This document shows, piece by piece, positions 34,306-47,792 of a stretch of DNA of 64,000 bases. A model generated the notes under the pieces. That model ran no database searches. It was not told the DNA's origin and saw only the letters and a program-made list of their open reading frames with translations. The DNA is from Rhytidiadelphus loreus (taxonomy: Eukaryota; Streptophyta; Bryopsida; Hypnales; Hylocomiaceae): positions 5,709,001 to 5,773,000 of the forward strand of contig OX344765.1 in assembly GCA_947034895.1 (NCBI GenBank). The letters are read 5' to 3'. Each line of letters begins with the position of its first letter. Position 1 is the first letter of the stretch. Made by a program: the position numbers and the translations under genes.

Positions 34306-35336
34306 TAGTAATAAACGGGTATTGATGTATAGAAGGAAAAATGACCTAATCCTTCAAGGTCAAAATTATAACGTTTGTTGTCATGTTGATTCAAAAGCCA
34401 AAAAAATGTAAGCTTATTTGGGTTTGATTTAAACTTACTAGTAAATTATTCTTATTTTGCAAAATAATCTAGGTCTTATTTGCATCCAAAAAAGATAATA
34501 GGATTAATATGAATCTTTATGTAAAACTTTGTTGTGTAAACTTCATTTACAATAAACCGTGAGCAAAATGGTCACTCAATGTAAATGAAAAGGGGTATGT
34601 TTGCAAGTGATAGTAGGATCTTACCAAATGGCTTTTGCTTCTGCTAAAACTTGAAAGGATGTGGTCCCATGACCATGGTAGTCATCAAAATATTCCATTT
34701 ATTGAACTAATAAGTGCATTATTTGTTTCAACAATTAATTGTAAATCAACCATTAGATCTTTGGGATACTCAATGCCTTTATTGGATTAAGTTAGTGCAA
34801 ATTACATAAGACATTCTCATAGATTGCATTGCATTGCTAACTCTAATGTGGTTGATTAGAGAATTAATTGTTTTCACTCAAAGGATATTGTATGCAAGAC
34901 TACATGAATAATTCACATAATCATTGTGTAAAGGTAAAATGTAAAGATAATTTTATTAACCTCTCACCACCCTATGGGTAGAAAATGTCTTTTTGGAACT
35001 CTTAAATTAGCACAAAATGAATATCGGTGAATTTCAAGATACCCTTCAAATGGGTGGTTTCAAGTGGCCAATTTGTCTATACTCATAGTGAATTGCAAAA
35101 AGTACCTTGTGCACTATATTTTTTGGTTGATTATGGACATTCTAAAATTAAACAAGTCAATTTTGTGTATTTTCTAGTTTCTAACCTATCGAGGTTGATC
35201 ACAAATTGTTGACCTCATATTTGCCCACACTATACTTGTATTGTATGACTTTTCCTTTTATCATTGTAAGTTGAGCATCTAAGTTCATTTATATAAGGGT
35301 GTGAAGTTTTGTGCACGGAAAGTGGATTTAGCCAAT
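34306..35336. other. AT-rich unassigned DNA
   Basis: One 61-codon frame at 35027-35212 has no recognised family. No repeat borders are seen. Confidence 0.3.
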
Positions 35337-35346
35337 GATAGGATCT

Positions 35347-35903
35347 CAGGGGGGTCACTTAGAGTGTCCATTAGAAGCCATGAGCGAACAAAACTTTGGA
35401 CTCCCTATTTACTTTTTGAATTTTAAATGAAATAAAATAAATATCAATAGATTTTCTTACTTTTGAAATTTTATATTTTGAATTATTGATATTTTTATTT
35501 GTTAATAATAATTAGTTACAAATTTTGAAGTAAAAAGATACATTGTAGAAGTGAAAAATAACTTTCACACCCCTATATTATATAAGAAAAATTTGTCTAA
35601 AAAATGAACAAAAAAATTCTAAAAATAACTCTGTAGTGAAAGCTCATTTTGAGTTGAATATTGATTCAATGGTCATCTAAATGTGTTATCTATAATTATT
35701 TGAGTTGAAAAACATGCCATTTTAGTTCATTTTCAACCTCTTTTAGAAATCATTTTATATTTTATTTGAGTTGAAAATTTTGGCAATAGAAACCTATAGT
35801 CATTATTAAAAAATGGTCAAAATTTTAGGTTGAAATTATAGTTTATTAGAAACCACTTGTTCGCACGTGGTTTGTTGTAGTAGAACTAAGTACACCCCCC
35901 GAG
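35347..35903 (-). mobile_element. GGGGGG-ended element, uninterrupted copy
   Basis: It is the reverse-orientation copy of 20574-22063 without the nested TTAA element. The ends are CAGGGGGGTCACTTAG and, inverted, CTCGGGGGGTGTACTTAG. The flanks are GATAGGATCT and GGTAGGATTG, probably a decayed 9-10 bp target duplication. The unoccupied TTAA-element target is TTGA at about 35766-35769. Non-coding. Confidence 0.74.
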
Positions 35904-35913
35904 GGTAGGATTG

Positions 35914-38900
35914 GCAATGTATACACTATGATTTAGGGTGGATGAGGAATTTGAGTGGCTTGAGCCATGGTTTTGTGCATGATTTTGGCTACTTTCCGAG
36001 TTGTAATAATGTACCTTTGCAGAAGAGGGGATCGGTGAAATATTAATCGTTAATGCACACCTAGGTTGTCATGTTTTGGATGAATTTAAGAGGATGGGTT
36101 GGGTTGATTAGCTGCAAGATTAGGATACTTTTCATATATGTACTAGAGTGCTAAAGGTGGCTTGAGTATTTACGACAAATTGCCTAGTAGAAAGTCCGCT
36201 CTCTATGCTCAATTGTGGTCTTCCATGGTGTAAGATTTAGGGAGGGTGGCTTTATGGTCTAAGAGAGCAACTAACAAGAAGGTGTGGAAAGTATAAGATC
36301 AACTTTTTTATTGGGCTCTCGGGAGTTGTGAGGGCACTACAATTATACAAAGAATTGTCAATTGCTTGCATAAGACTTTTTGCTTAGATTAGGTCAACTT
36401 AAAGAAAATCACTATTGACCAATACACCCTAATACAAGGAATTAGAGATATCTTTGTAGTTGGAAGATTGGTAGATTGGTAGGGTGGCTAGTGAATTACC
36501 TTGAAGGTCATACTTGGAGAATTCCAACTTTTTTAAATGAGTTTTTAAAATGAAGCATTGGCCAACTTGCAACGACAAAGACTTCTACTGGGACAAATGC
36601 AAAGGAGTAGCTCTAAGGTTGCCCATCCATCCAACAAGGGAGAACTAAACAAGCATTGGTTGTTGCACGAGCCAACAACCAAGGGACAATTATTGTGGCC
36701 ATAGAACAAGACAAGCCATGTCATTCAAATCCTAGGCTTATTGAAGATCCTAAGCTTTCTACCCCTTTTTCTCTCAATCGAGAAGGTGTGACAACATTTT
36801 TCATAGGAAAAATTCTAGTGCATTCAATTTAGGTGACTCAATTAGTGACGCTCTTTAAGATTAAGAAAGATGCAAAGTTGCCAAATTTGCAAGATTATAG
36901 CAAATTGCCAATGACACTTTGCCTGCAAATTAAGCCAAAGCATTCAATTGGATCTAAAATTTTTAACACCTCGTGTGGTTCCATTGAGCCCTCAAGTAGA
37001 GAATGATAGTCGACAACATGGAAAAAAGGGAGGGTAAGGTGGATAAGGGATGGAGCAAAGAAGATTGGATGGTGGGAACTTGGACTTTGTCACCAATGGT
37101 CTTGATGGAGCTTGCGCCAAGTACAATGGATAGTGTAGAGCAATGAATTCTTACCCTCTTCAAACTTTAATAACGGATTTTGTTGGTGAAGATAGACTTC
37201 ATCAAAGATAAGGGCAAGGTTGTCATAGCCATGGTGATGCAAGTGGTCGGGTTAGGGCATGGAAGGGTGGATTTGGCTTAGCATTGTACCAAACTCCATG
37301 TCACCTCCAATTCTAAGGCATTATAATTAAGCAAATGCAATTTGATTGGGCGTGCCCAAGGTGCAACGGTCCTTACCAAAGACAAGATGAAAAATATCGT
37401 GTAAGTTGTAGGAAGTCTCTTCCAATTAGTCACTTGGTGATTTTCTAGCCTCACGACATGTGCAACTAGGACATGAGCCTCAATCTTGTGCCAATAGTTG
37501 TGCTAGAAGTGTGACAACTAGTTAATGCAGGAGACAATTCACAACCTACGACGGACAAGTAACCTTTGAAGGTTTCCATATATCTGAACAATGACCATGG
37601 CAAATAGCCTAGAGTTTGTGGGCAATTCATGAATTTGGATGGCACCTTCACTAACACAATTGGCAATGATGATTGAATGATTGTGGTTACCAATCTAGGA
37701 GCAATTGATGTACTTAATATCCCTTATGACCTTGGAAGAGATCCACGTTGGACAACTGCCAAGACTTTCTACTAGCACCCACTACAATAGATTCACTACA
37801 CAACGTTGGTGTTAGAGGCTTCTACTTTTGCCATTGTCTCCACACCAAGATTTTTGATTGCATGCATACTAGGTGGACATAACAACAATTAGTTTGGGTG
37901 TAGCTTGCCCGACGAGGTTTAGATCCTATTATTCATTTTGGGATATGATCCACTTCAATATAGAGGCCTTGAAAACTTTTGGATGAGGTGAGGTTTTAAT
38001 AAATTAGCTAGTGATTTGGCATTGCACAAATATTTTCCTAATTATTGATCCTTGTTAAACAACCACAACAATTTTTATTTTTATTTTTTGAGATCAACAT
38101 ATTTTCTAATCCCAGCATTTCTAATCCCATTTATTTTTATTTTTTTCACCTTCATTCCATTTCAACCACAACCATTTTATATCATACATTCACTCACTTA
38201 CTTATGACATTAATTATAGACAAACTTAGTCAATTAGTCAATAATTTATGCTCACTTAACATTTTAAAAATTGATCATATAGATTCTTGCCAAAAATATA
38301 CAATGTCCAACTTCAATCATATTCATGAGAGCCAAAGGTAAAATTTGGGGGACACAAATTTTTATCATTTTGTAAAAAAAATCATAATTTGTTTATACTA
38401 TGTCTACAAAAATTGTCTCCCAACATGATTTAACAAAAGTATAGACAATTCTATAATAGGAATCATACTCAAATGCTATGCTGGATGTTTTTTAGGTGTA
38501 ATTAATTACTTTAAAACTATTTGTAACCATGCCCTACTTTTGCAATGTTAACTTGATCCAAAACAACCTTCTCTCATGCCCAAAGAATTTGGAACTCGAC
38601 CATCTCCACCTTTAGTAAACTACAAACAAGACTTGGTCACCCTACAACAATTTGTGGCTTCTTTTGAAGAATGTATGCATGTGGACCATTTGGATCTAGC
38701 TTAACAATATGATATTTAATAATCTACATTGGACTAATCAAAGAGTAATGGAAACTACTTGGGCTTCTATGATTGAGTATGGTAGAATTGTATGGAACAA
38801 CATTCTTAGTCAATTGCAAAAGAAGTTGGATTGTGTTGTCATGAAGTACAATTGTTGAAACAATTTGATAAATTGTGTCTCATCAAGAAAATACTTTGCA

Positions 38901-39600
38901 ATAGGAAAGGTATGCAAATGTTATGGAAACAACGGCATTCTAATAGAGGGCTTATTTTACAACAGAATAATGATAATTCTAAATTTCTAGAGTCTTGGGT
39001 CCTCTAGCAATGAGTTGTATTTTTTTCATTTTAGCAATGGACCTCCCCTTTTTGTTTAAAAAAACCCCACTAAACACAACCTTCTCACTATCCTCTCAAA
39101 ATAAGTATAAAACATGTGATAGCATAGGTGAGCAAGAACCAACAATATACAATTCAAACATTTGCAAACCTTCACTTCTAGAAAATATAACATTTTTTTG
39201 TAAAAATAAATTATTTTATTAAAAAATAAAAATTTGATGATATAAAATTTTAACATTCTATAAATATAATATCAACACCTTCTCACACTTGATGATTTCT
39301 ATATTAATTATCATATTTACCGACATGTAACAATCAATGACTATGTGGAGTGAGTTTTCATAAAATAAGAGAGAATGATTACACTGAAGGAGTTTGGAGT
39401 GTAACATGATCAAATTTATTTTGACCATTGATCCCAAAACTGGCTAAATTTTGCTCAGTTGCTACCTAATTATTTCATGCCCCCAAGGTAAATTCAAATT
39501 TTTTTTTTCCAACAATGAACATTTGGCTAATTACCCTGAACCCATTGTACGATCACTGATTTTGACTTTCCTTTTTCAACACCAACTGAAACTTCATTTT
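35914..39600. other. Decayed, unassigned sequence, possible old transposon coding relics
   Basis: The stretch 36200-38000 has a slightly richer composition, and minus-strand frames at 36963-37163 and 37466-37693 read like fragments of a broken coding sequence. Plus-strand 38700-38960 similarly reads as a decayed frame. I cannot name a family. No LTRs or TIRs are found. Confidence 0.3.
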
Positions 39601-39610
39601 GCTGGATGAT

Positions 39611-39830
39611 GATGCTTGAGTTTTTTGGTTTGTTTTTTAAAACAAATGAAATGAAAGGTGATGCTTGAGTTTAGTTTTAGTTTTTTTTAAACAAATGAAA
39701 TGTAAGTTGATGCTTGAGGGATTATTATTGTATTTTAATTTTAAAAATGAAACAGAAGGTGATGCTTGAGTTTTTTGAGTTTTTTTTGAAACAAATGAAA
39801 CTAAATTTCATTGCCATGGTGCTTGAGTTT
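39611..39830. repeat. Tandem array of GATGCTTGAG plus retroelement-tail units
   Basis: GATGCTTGAG occurs at 39611, 39660, 39709 and 39761, with a degenerate fifth copy near 39818. Between copies sit T-runs followed by AAACAAATGAAA, the minus-strand image of the poly(A) retroelement 3' end. The units are about 49-57 bp. Confidence 0.72.
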
Positions 39831-40271
39831 CAACCATTCAACTGTGACTGTGAGCTAACTTATATGATCATGCTCCTTTGACTTCTCCAAGTACTGTCCA
39901 GGCAGCAGCAGCTTTGCTGAAAAATTGGTCTTGGGTTAAGTTATTTATTTTAGTACACCTGATGAACTGACCATCACGGTGTGCTAGGGTTGACATTTAA
40001 AAGCAAGTTATCTTAAACAAGAGTCCAAATGTCACGCAAACAAACCCGCCTACTTTTGCCCACTGTCGTCAGTGAACTTCTCAGACCAAGTGAGGGCCCA
40101 ATTCAATTAATTTGCCATCTTGGGCGGCAGCCGCAACACCGCGCGTTCTCGGTCTCTGCAACTTAAATGAAGCCAATGGACCAGATGTGCAGGTGGCACT
40201 TAACTTAGCACACAAAAATGTTCTTATGGACAGAGACAAATTGGGGAATGGAGCTGTTTCATATGCGGTAA

Positions 40272-42520
40272 GAGCATCTCCTGCAGCCCGCTCAAACACC
40301 CCTGTGAGTGAAGTTTTGAGCGGCCGAGGGAATTGCAATCCCCAACAGCACTGTAGACCGGGATTTTGAGGTGCGGGGCCTCTTGATTTTGGCTCTACTC
40401 CGCTAGAATTTCCAATTCTACAGGGGACCTCTCCAGCCCCTCTTGGTCATTGGATTCCGGGTTTTGGTAAGTCAAAGGCTAAATCAATGAGAAATTTGCC
40501 ACCGTGGTAGTCGCAAGCTTTCTCCATGACTGCCACATCATCTTTGAACTTTCCCTCTACCATCTTTGCAATGGCAAATACACGGGCGATAGGGCAAAAA
40601 TGGCAACCCCAACACAAAAATGTAAGAAATAGAACACAATCGACAAGATTTAGTTGTATCAATCTTCTTTATGTATTTTTAAAATCCTATAGTTGATATT
40701 CAACAAAAATATGGGAGTTTTGGGGAATTCACAATTGCCTGAATCTCCCTAATCACATGCCTTCTCCAATTTGAAATTGTCCCAAAACTTCCCAATCCTT
40801 GAAGCAAGTCCCCAATAATCACCTTCGGAAAAAAAAAGTCCAACTATATTCATTTTGAAATAAAGAGCTAAACCAATCAAAAAATTGTAGGAAAATACCA
40901 AAGTGTCCAATGCTCCTAGAAATTTCCACATAGGTGCTTCTTATTGTCTACCACACATGCAAAAAATCTTGCAAAATTTTGCAAACACACTCAAAAGTTG
41001 TGTCCAATTTAGTTGGTTGTTACTAATGTAACTAATACCCGTGAAGGGCATTAGTCACATTAGTCACAAATTGCCCAAATCTCCCTCATTATGTGCCTTC
41101 TCCAATTTGAAATTTCCTAAAAACTTCCCAATACTTGAAACAAGTCCCCAATAAGCACCTTAGGAAAAAAAATTGGAAAAATCAAAGCTTGGCTATTTTC
41201 AATCTGAAATAAAGGGATAAACCAACTAAACAATCATGAAAAAATCCTCAAGTGTTCAATGCTCTCAAAAACTTCTATATAGATGCTTCTTACTATCTAC
41301 AATACATATAAAAAATCTTGCAAAATTTCACACACCTAATCAAAAGTTGTGCCCAATTTAGTCAATTGTGACTATGTAACTAATGCCCTTTAGGGTTTGT
41401 TAGTCACATTAGTCACAACCAACTAAATTGGGCACAACTTTTGAGTATGTTTGTGAAATTTTTCAAGATTTTTTACGCATATTGTAGATAGTAAGAAGCA
41501 CCTGTGTGGAAATTTATAGGAGCATTGGAAACTTGGGCACTTTTTCACAATTTTTTGATTGGTTTATCCCTTAATTTCAAATTGAAAATAGTTAGACTTG
41601 GATTTTTCCAATTTTTTTTTTCTAAGGTGCTTATTGGGGACTTGTTTTAATGATTGGGAAATTTTTAGGAAATTTCAAATTGGACAAGGCACGTAATGAG
41701 AGAGATTTGGGCAATTTGTGACTAATGTGACTAATGCCCCTCAAGGGTATTAGTCACACTAGTCACAACCAACTAAATTGGGCATAACTTTTGAGTGTGT
41801 TTGCAAAATTTTGCAAATTTTTTTATGTGTGTTGTAGATAGTAAGAAGCACCTATGTAGAAATTTATAGGAGCATTGGAAACTTGGGCATTTTCCTACAA
41901 TTTTTTTATTGGTTAATCCCTTTATTTCAAATTGAAAATAGCCGGAATTGGATTTTTCCAATTTTTTTTCTAGGGTGCTTATTTGGGATTTGTTTCAAGG
42001 ATTGGGAAATTTTTAGGAAATTTCAAATTGGAGAAGGCACGTAATGAGGGAGATTTGGGCAATTGTGACTTTCCAAAAACTCCCATTTTTTTGTTGAATA
42101 TCAACTATAAGATTTTTGAAATATACAAAAAGGATTGACACAACTTAATCTCTTAAACTATGATATATATCTTGTAATTTTGTGTCTGCCTTAATTTGCC
42201 CTTCAATCTTTTACCTTCAACAGTTTAGGTGCACTAGGCCTTATACAAAGTGTCAATAAAAATTAGGGTTTGGGAGGACACCATATTTGAAAGAAGGCTT
42301 TGTAAAAAGAATTGTCTTTGTAGTAGCCCTACAAGGATGCAGGTCTTGACAACAATTTGCGGCTCTGACTCTCGTGTCAGTTGTTGTTGAAGACGTCGTT
42401 TGCCGGCCTTCTTACTCTCTGCCGCAGGAGAGTTTCTAGCCCCTTCCACTTCAAAATTGCTTGACCCCGCCACTCTCCCCTGGGAAACCCATCTAGTGAG
42501 GAGGGCTGCAGGAGATGCTC
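40272..42520. mobile_element. PIF/Harbinger-type non-autonomous element with TAA duplication
   Basis: The ends are perfect inverted copies, GAGCATCTCCTGCAGCCC, flanked by TAA at 40269-40271 and 42521-42523. This 2249-bp element shares the GAGCATC terminus with 16625-17467. It contains a large palindrome (next entry) and short GC-richer ends. The minus frame 42234-42473 (79 codons) begins plausibly but has no known domain, and no transposase is present. Confidence 0.85.
40675..42125. repeat. Four-unit palindrome inside the Harbinger-type element
   Basis: A unit of about 330 bp (ATTGCC...AATCTCCCT through TTAGTCACATTAGTCACAA) occurs twice in direct order (about 40731-41060 and 41071-41390) and twice inverted (about 41400-41730 and 41740-42065). 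The outer ends mirror as well (TTGATATTCAACAAAAATAT against TTGTTGAATATCAAC). The centre of symmetry is near 41392. Confidence 0.82.
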
Positions 42521-42523
42521 TAA

Positions 42524-42920
42524 GGTAGCCAACCCCTTTCCAACTACTTAAGGAATTACGCGTATGTAGAGTGTGGGTTTCCTGAGTGCAGAAATTTCCC
42601 CGTGTACGAAAATAGAGTTTGGAAGGATTCCGTATTTTTTCAGAATTTTGTTTCTCACAACATAATTACTATGAATTTTTTTAGATTAACATTTTGTTTG
42701 ACCCATACTAGTCATATAGACCTTCCTATTTCTGACCAAGGGCTAGTTGCAAAATCCACCAAGGGTTGGTTGCAATATTGAGAGTCTTGTAGCCAATCAT
42801 AATGTGCCACAACTGCACCGGGATTTGTGCCATAATTGATCACTATCCATCACTTCTTGCATGAAAAAAGAGCAGCCTACACTATGGAAAGAGGGGTTGA
42901 TCAGAAATGGGTTGGCTACT
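42524..42920. mobile_element. Inverted-repeat element related to 17680-18084
   Basis: The ends are GGTAGCCAACCCCTTTCCAA and, inverted, AGTAGCCAACCCATTTCTGA. The interior aligns with 17680-18084 (GTGGGTTTCCTGAGTGCAGA, CCTTCCTATTTCTGACCAAG). It starts three bases after the preceding Harbinger-type element. Non-coding. Confidence 0.65.
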
Positions 42921-45340
42921 ATACCACATGTGAGACACACATGTGGAAGATGGAAGAATATTTCAAATAAAAAATCTAAGTTTTTCTTTTTGTAAAGAGG
43001 ATGTGCATTAGAAAAATCAAAGTTAGTAGGGGAGGAAATGGAACATTGTCTTTTGGTAGTAGGTTTGCCATAAAATAATTATTTTTCCACCCAAAGGTGG
43101 CCTTGTGACAAATGTAAACAAAAAGTAGATGGAAAAAAGCATTTTTGGCAAGAAAAAGCTAGAGTGTTAATCATGTAGCAATGTATAGCAAAGTTTGCTA
43201 CAATAATTTATTCAGTTAGTGCAAGAATTTGAATGGTGCGAGATTCCTTTGCACTAATTTGGATGAATGTTAGATAATTGTGGTATAATTTGGATGAATT
43301 TTGGATGGAAGTTGGGTAAAAGTGGAATGAAGCTCAAATTACACTATTTGATCTAGTACAAAAATAGTATAGATAACATTAGATTAATACTATTTAGTAT
43401 ATAAAATATCTATTCTTATTGAAGCTCATTTAAAATATTGTGAACATCCGTATTATTTAGTGGTCTCACAAGTTCAAATAATTCCGAAATCAGTGCAAGT
43501 TAGTGTATGTTATTGTGGAAAGCAATGACTAAATTAACTTGTATGTAGTAAAAAATGGTCTACAGGTTGGAGTAACTCCAACTAACATGCAATGCTATCA
43601 CAATTGCGACACTGATTTTGTATAAACAAAGTTCTAGTTCATATTTTATTTGAGGATGTCTCGTGGAAAAACTCCAAGCTGTGTAGCCAAATCACACTAA
43701 TGTAGGGTAGATGCATAGTTGGGTGGCTCACAAACAACAATGTATGAGATAATAAACGTTCATACACCTGTGAGGGTTTCATCCATTGGATGAGTTAATA
43801 GATGTTCTTACATTGGCATATTCATCCATTGGAATTTCAACATCATGCCCACTTGAAAATTTCTTTATGATATGGGTTTCCCCAAAAAATTGAAAGAACA
43901 CCTTTCTAAGATTGTTATATAGACTTTTGGAAAAAAAAGACTCAAATCAAATCTTTTAAAAGTCGATACCTACACTTCTACAAACAATTGTATTTAAAAA
44001 ATAATAAATTCTAGGCCTCTTAACCTAAAACACAATGTATAGTAAGTTGGTATTTCAATAATATGTTATTTTCTTTATGAGAAAATCCCAAACAAAATCA
44101 CATTCCATGTTTGCCAAAGTCCATATTGTAACTTCAAAAGTCCATAAAATGAGCTTTAAAAAAATCAAATAGAATCTTCAATGTAATAAAGTTGTTTATG
44201 TGTTTACAAATTTGTGTATGAAAAAGTGAGGCACTCAACAAGTGCATAAACAATCGAGGAGGTGAGCGAAGATGGAGAAAAAGAAAGAATGACAATATTG
44301 ACTCACTTGGTACCAATGATATATGATGAAACATTTGATTTTGAATTGACAAAATGGTGGTCCAACTTTGCATTGCTTTTGCATTCACAATGTCAGTGGA
44401 GTTAGTATGGTGAAGTCCTTTGCACACTATATATTTCCAAGATGAACAACAATTGAATCAATTGGACTTTGGCTTGGACTTGGATGTAAATGGCAGGGCA
44501 TAGAGTTATTTGTATGCACTTAGAAGGATGGCATTGAAAATTCATGACCGGAGGCTAAAGTGAATGACATGATGGAAGCACCCAAGCCTATTCTAGGACT
44601 TAAATCTTTCTTTAATACATATTTCCATAAAATGCAAAGGAAAAGATAAAGTGAAGGGGCCATTGGAAGAAATCTTCTATGCCACTAGAGCTTAAATGAA
44701 TGTTGATGATTAATGATACCATTCATCCAACAATGTAGAATACACCAATTTGTCCTATTAGTGTGTGATATGGATTTATCAAAGTCAAACTATTTGTAAA
44801 ATAATTAAACTAGTATACTTCAAAATATTATTGTATTGTATCCATTTCTATAAAAATAAATAGCTATACTAAATGTTGAGTATAATAAATCTATATCACT
44901 CAATAATTGTCCAGTATTGTAATGAAAATAGGTTAATGTTTTTTTTATCACTAGTGGCAAATATTGTTAATAACAAATGAATGAATTTGGAAGACAATAT
45001 TTTGTAAAGGTATTTACAAATTGAGTCACTTGTAGATTTATTTACCTAACAATTATATATATTATATCATGGCACCAAATACAATTTTTAGTTTACACTA
45101 TGAGATAATTTGTTGTTTTGTAGAAAATATTGTCTTTTGGCACCAAGCTAGACTAAGAGAATTTGTTCTAGAGATCCATTTGGGTTTGTGTAATCAAGCT
45201 CTTTTACTTGCTTCCAAACTTCTATTCCATTGATTGTCTTTGTACTAATTCACTTTCCAAATGAGATCATATTCAAAATTGTTCACATATTACTTTTGTC
45301 AATGCAATTAAGTCAAAATACAATGTTGTCGTGGCTCTAC
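42921..45340. other. AT-rich region with dispersed repeat relics
   Basis: Blocks at about 43370-43560 and 44730-45070 carry TTAGTGTA and ATTTATCAAAGTCA motifs shared with 5200-5390 and 33290-33600. Open frames are short (97 codons at 44134-44427) and unrecognised. Confidence 0.35.
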
Positions 45341-45369
45341 TTGACTTGGAAAAGCCTAATCCATTTGCT

Positions 45370-45800
45370 CATCCATTTCCATTCCTATTTTTGATCTCAT
45401 ATAGTGATTTCAATTAGTGATTTGGATTGTCCATTCCCATCTTTGATCCTACATTGTGATCCATCAAGTAATTTGGATTGTCCATTTCGAGTTTTGATTC
45501 TCACATTGAGATCCATCAAGTAATTTGGATTGTCCGTTCCCAATTCCAATCCCACATTGAGATCCATCAAATGATTTGGATTGTCCATTATGAGTTTTGA
45601 TCTCACATTGAGATCTATCAAGTGATTTGGATTGTCTAATCGGCAATGCCACAATTTGAATTATTATTTTTTACTTGATGGATCGCGATGTGGGATTGGA
45701 ATTAGAAATGGACAATCCAAATCACTTGATGGATCACAATGTGGGATTGGAATTGGAAATTGGAATGGGTTTGGATGAGCAAATGGTCCAATTCCAATTC
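45370..45800. repeat. 51-bp tandem repeats arranged as an inverted repeat
   Basis: The core TGATTTGGATTGTCC recurs at about 45419, 45470, 45522, 45573 and 45624 (period 51-52 bp), each linked by ACATTGAGATCCATCAAG. From 45670 the inverse appears at least twice (CACTTGATGGATCACAATG). CCATTTGCTCATCC at the left mirrors GGATGAGCAAATGG at the right. Minus-strand frames over it only reflect the repeat. Confidence 0.78.
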
Positions 45801-46833
45801 CGATTTTCTAATTTGGATCATTCTTTTTTACTTGTAGACATATGAAAATCATGAATTTTCAAATACGTAAATAAATTTGGAAAGTTCTTTAATTTTCTAT
45901 TAACTATTTTCAAAGTCAAATCCTTAATCCTACAACACCATTGCAGACACCAAGTGTCCAATGGACGACAAAAAATCTTTCCATGTAAAACAGAAGTACA
46001 AATGTTCATCCTTAGAATTCTATGTGAAAAGGAAAGGTCTTGCATAATAGTTCAACCTCCAATGAATGCCCTTGTTTTTTTTTAAACAAATAATTCTCAT
46101 GCTATCCAAAAGGATGATTTCTACAATGACCAGCTCAACATTCCAAAGTTAAAGTGTTATGTTGGTACATGTTAAAGCAACTTCAAAAAGTTCCAAAATC
46201 ATCCAATGAAGACTCTATTACTTTGTAACTATGTTGCACCATGTATAAAGTTAAAGATATCCCACACGGTTAGTTTTGAGGTCATATTTGAAACACTTCA
46301 AAATATCCCTAATTTTCACATATACGTACATTTTCCTTAGTTTTTTTCATGGCCTTGGCCCTGCACTTTGCTCTATTCTCTCCATTGTCCATTGTCCAGC
46401 CACCTGACCTGGTTGCTCTCTCTTGCAATGGAGTTCCATTTGCTATCAAGAAAATCAAAACATTTCAAGTCAAAGTATTTTTTTAATGAAAATCTAAGAA
46501 AGACCCAGTCTCTACACATTTAATTCACAGCAGTACCACCAATGTTCAAAATGGATAAACCTAACAAAGTTGCATTTTATACCAAATAATTGAAGTGGAC
46601 GGACCTTGTTGGAGCCAACTAAAAATCCTCCCCAAAGTTTGCATGTAAAGAGAACCCAATCATACTAGAAAATTTGACTTTGAGCACATTCATGCGAACT
46701 GAAGTTGGCTGCAAAAGGTTCAATCAATGTTTAAATCCTAAAAGGAGGGACTGGTCACCACGGGGTCCCATGTCCATTACACAACTCACATCAATGAAAA
46801 ATGGTCATTCTAAAATCATGAATCCATTGTCAA
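45801..46833. other. Unassigned AT-rich DNA
   Basis: A small retroelement-tail fragment (T-run, AAACAAAT) lies near 46071-46090. No gene is seen. Confidence 0.3.
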
Positions 46834-47792
46834 TTACCCCTCAATCTCGTTGAATATGTTTTCACCAGAAACACTTCAAAACTGCCATTTCTAATACAAG
46901 TACGAAATTTTAGAAAAAAAAACATTCTTGGACACATGTAACCGTAGGATCTTATAGTACACTAGTTTGAGAAGATGTGAAAAAAAAATTCAAGAAATTT
47001 TCACCATGTAGATTGCAAGATATTAGCGTTTGAAGTGACAAAAATCATTTTTTGGGCCCTACAAAAAAACAGGGCAGCTGCACTTCACAAGGTCACATTT
47101 GTATGAAAAAATGTCCATGTTGGTGGTGTTTCTTTGGATTCATTCTTCAAAGCAAGTTGCCTATATGCTTGAAATTTTTTAGATCATTTAGAATTATAAA
47201 ACATATAGGTAAAAAATAGTAAGTAGAAAGAAGTAGAGAATGATTCAAAATACAAATTTGTTAAGAATTTAGTTATGGAATTGGAAATTGTCAATCCCAA
47301 TGGTTGTAATGTTATAATATTGTAATAAACAATCTACTTCCTATTATTTTTTTATTTTTTTTAAATATTGAAAATTGAAAATTGAATTAAATAAAGGACT
47401 TCAAAGTTTATTTTTAAAATAGACTAAATCCATAATTGCCTGCAAACTAAAACTCCTTGTAACTTTCATCTCACTTTTAATCAAAATTGAATGATTCAAA
47501 GTTTTTCATGTATATATAAATCTAGAAAAACAAAATCAAAATTTTGTTTATGAAAAAAGTGATTTTTTTCATATTTGCTCAGATTGTCTGACTAGTGAAA
47601 AAAATTATATATCATACAATAAATCTTTAATTATATAGTCAAAAGTTATGAAAATTATTGGGCTTTAAAGAAAAACCTTGTCTACATGTTGTATGAAAAT
47701 ATCAAAGAAAAAAAATGAAAATTCCATTTGTAGTGAATTGTCAAAAATCGCTATATTGCCAAAAAGACACAATTTGGTCCTTTAGGGGTTAA
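46834..47792 (-). mobile_element. TTAA-type piggyBac-like element, reverse copy
   Basis: Borders are TTAC-CCCTCAATCTCG and GGTCCTTTAGGGG-TTAA. The interior is the reverse of 1927-2872 and parallels 18903-19844 (TATGTTTTCACCAGAAAC, GGGCAGCTGCACTTCACAAG). The left terminus is decayed. Non-coding. Confidence 0.7.

Noticed and set aside
36963..37693. Possible LTR-retrotransposon coding relic
   Set aside because: The broken frames look protein-derived but no reverse transcriptase, integrase or protease motif could be recognised, and no LTR pair was found.
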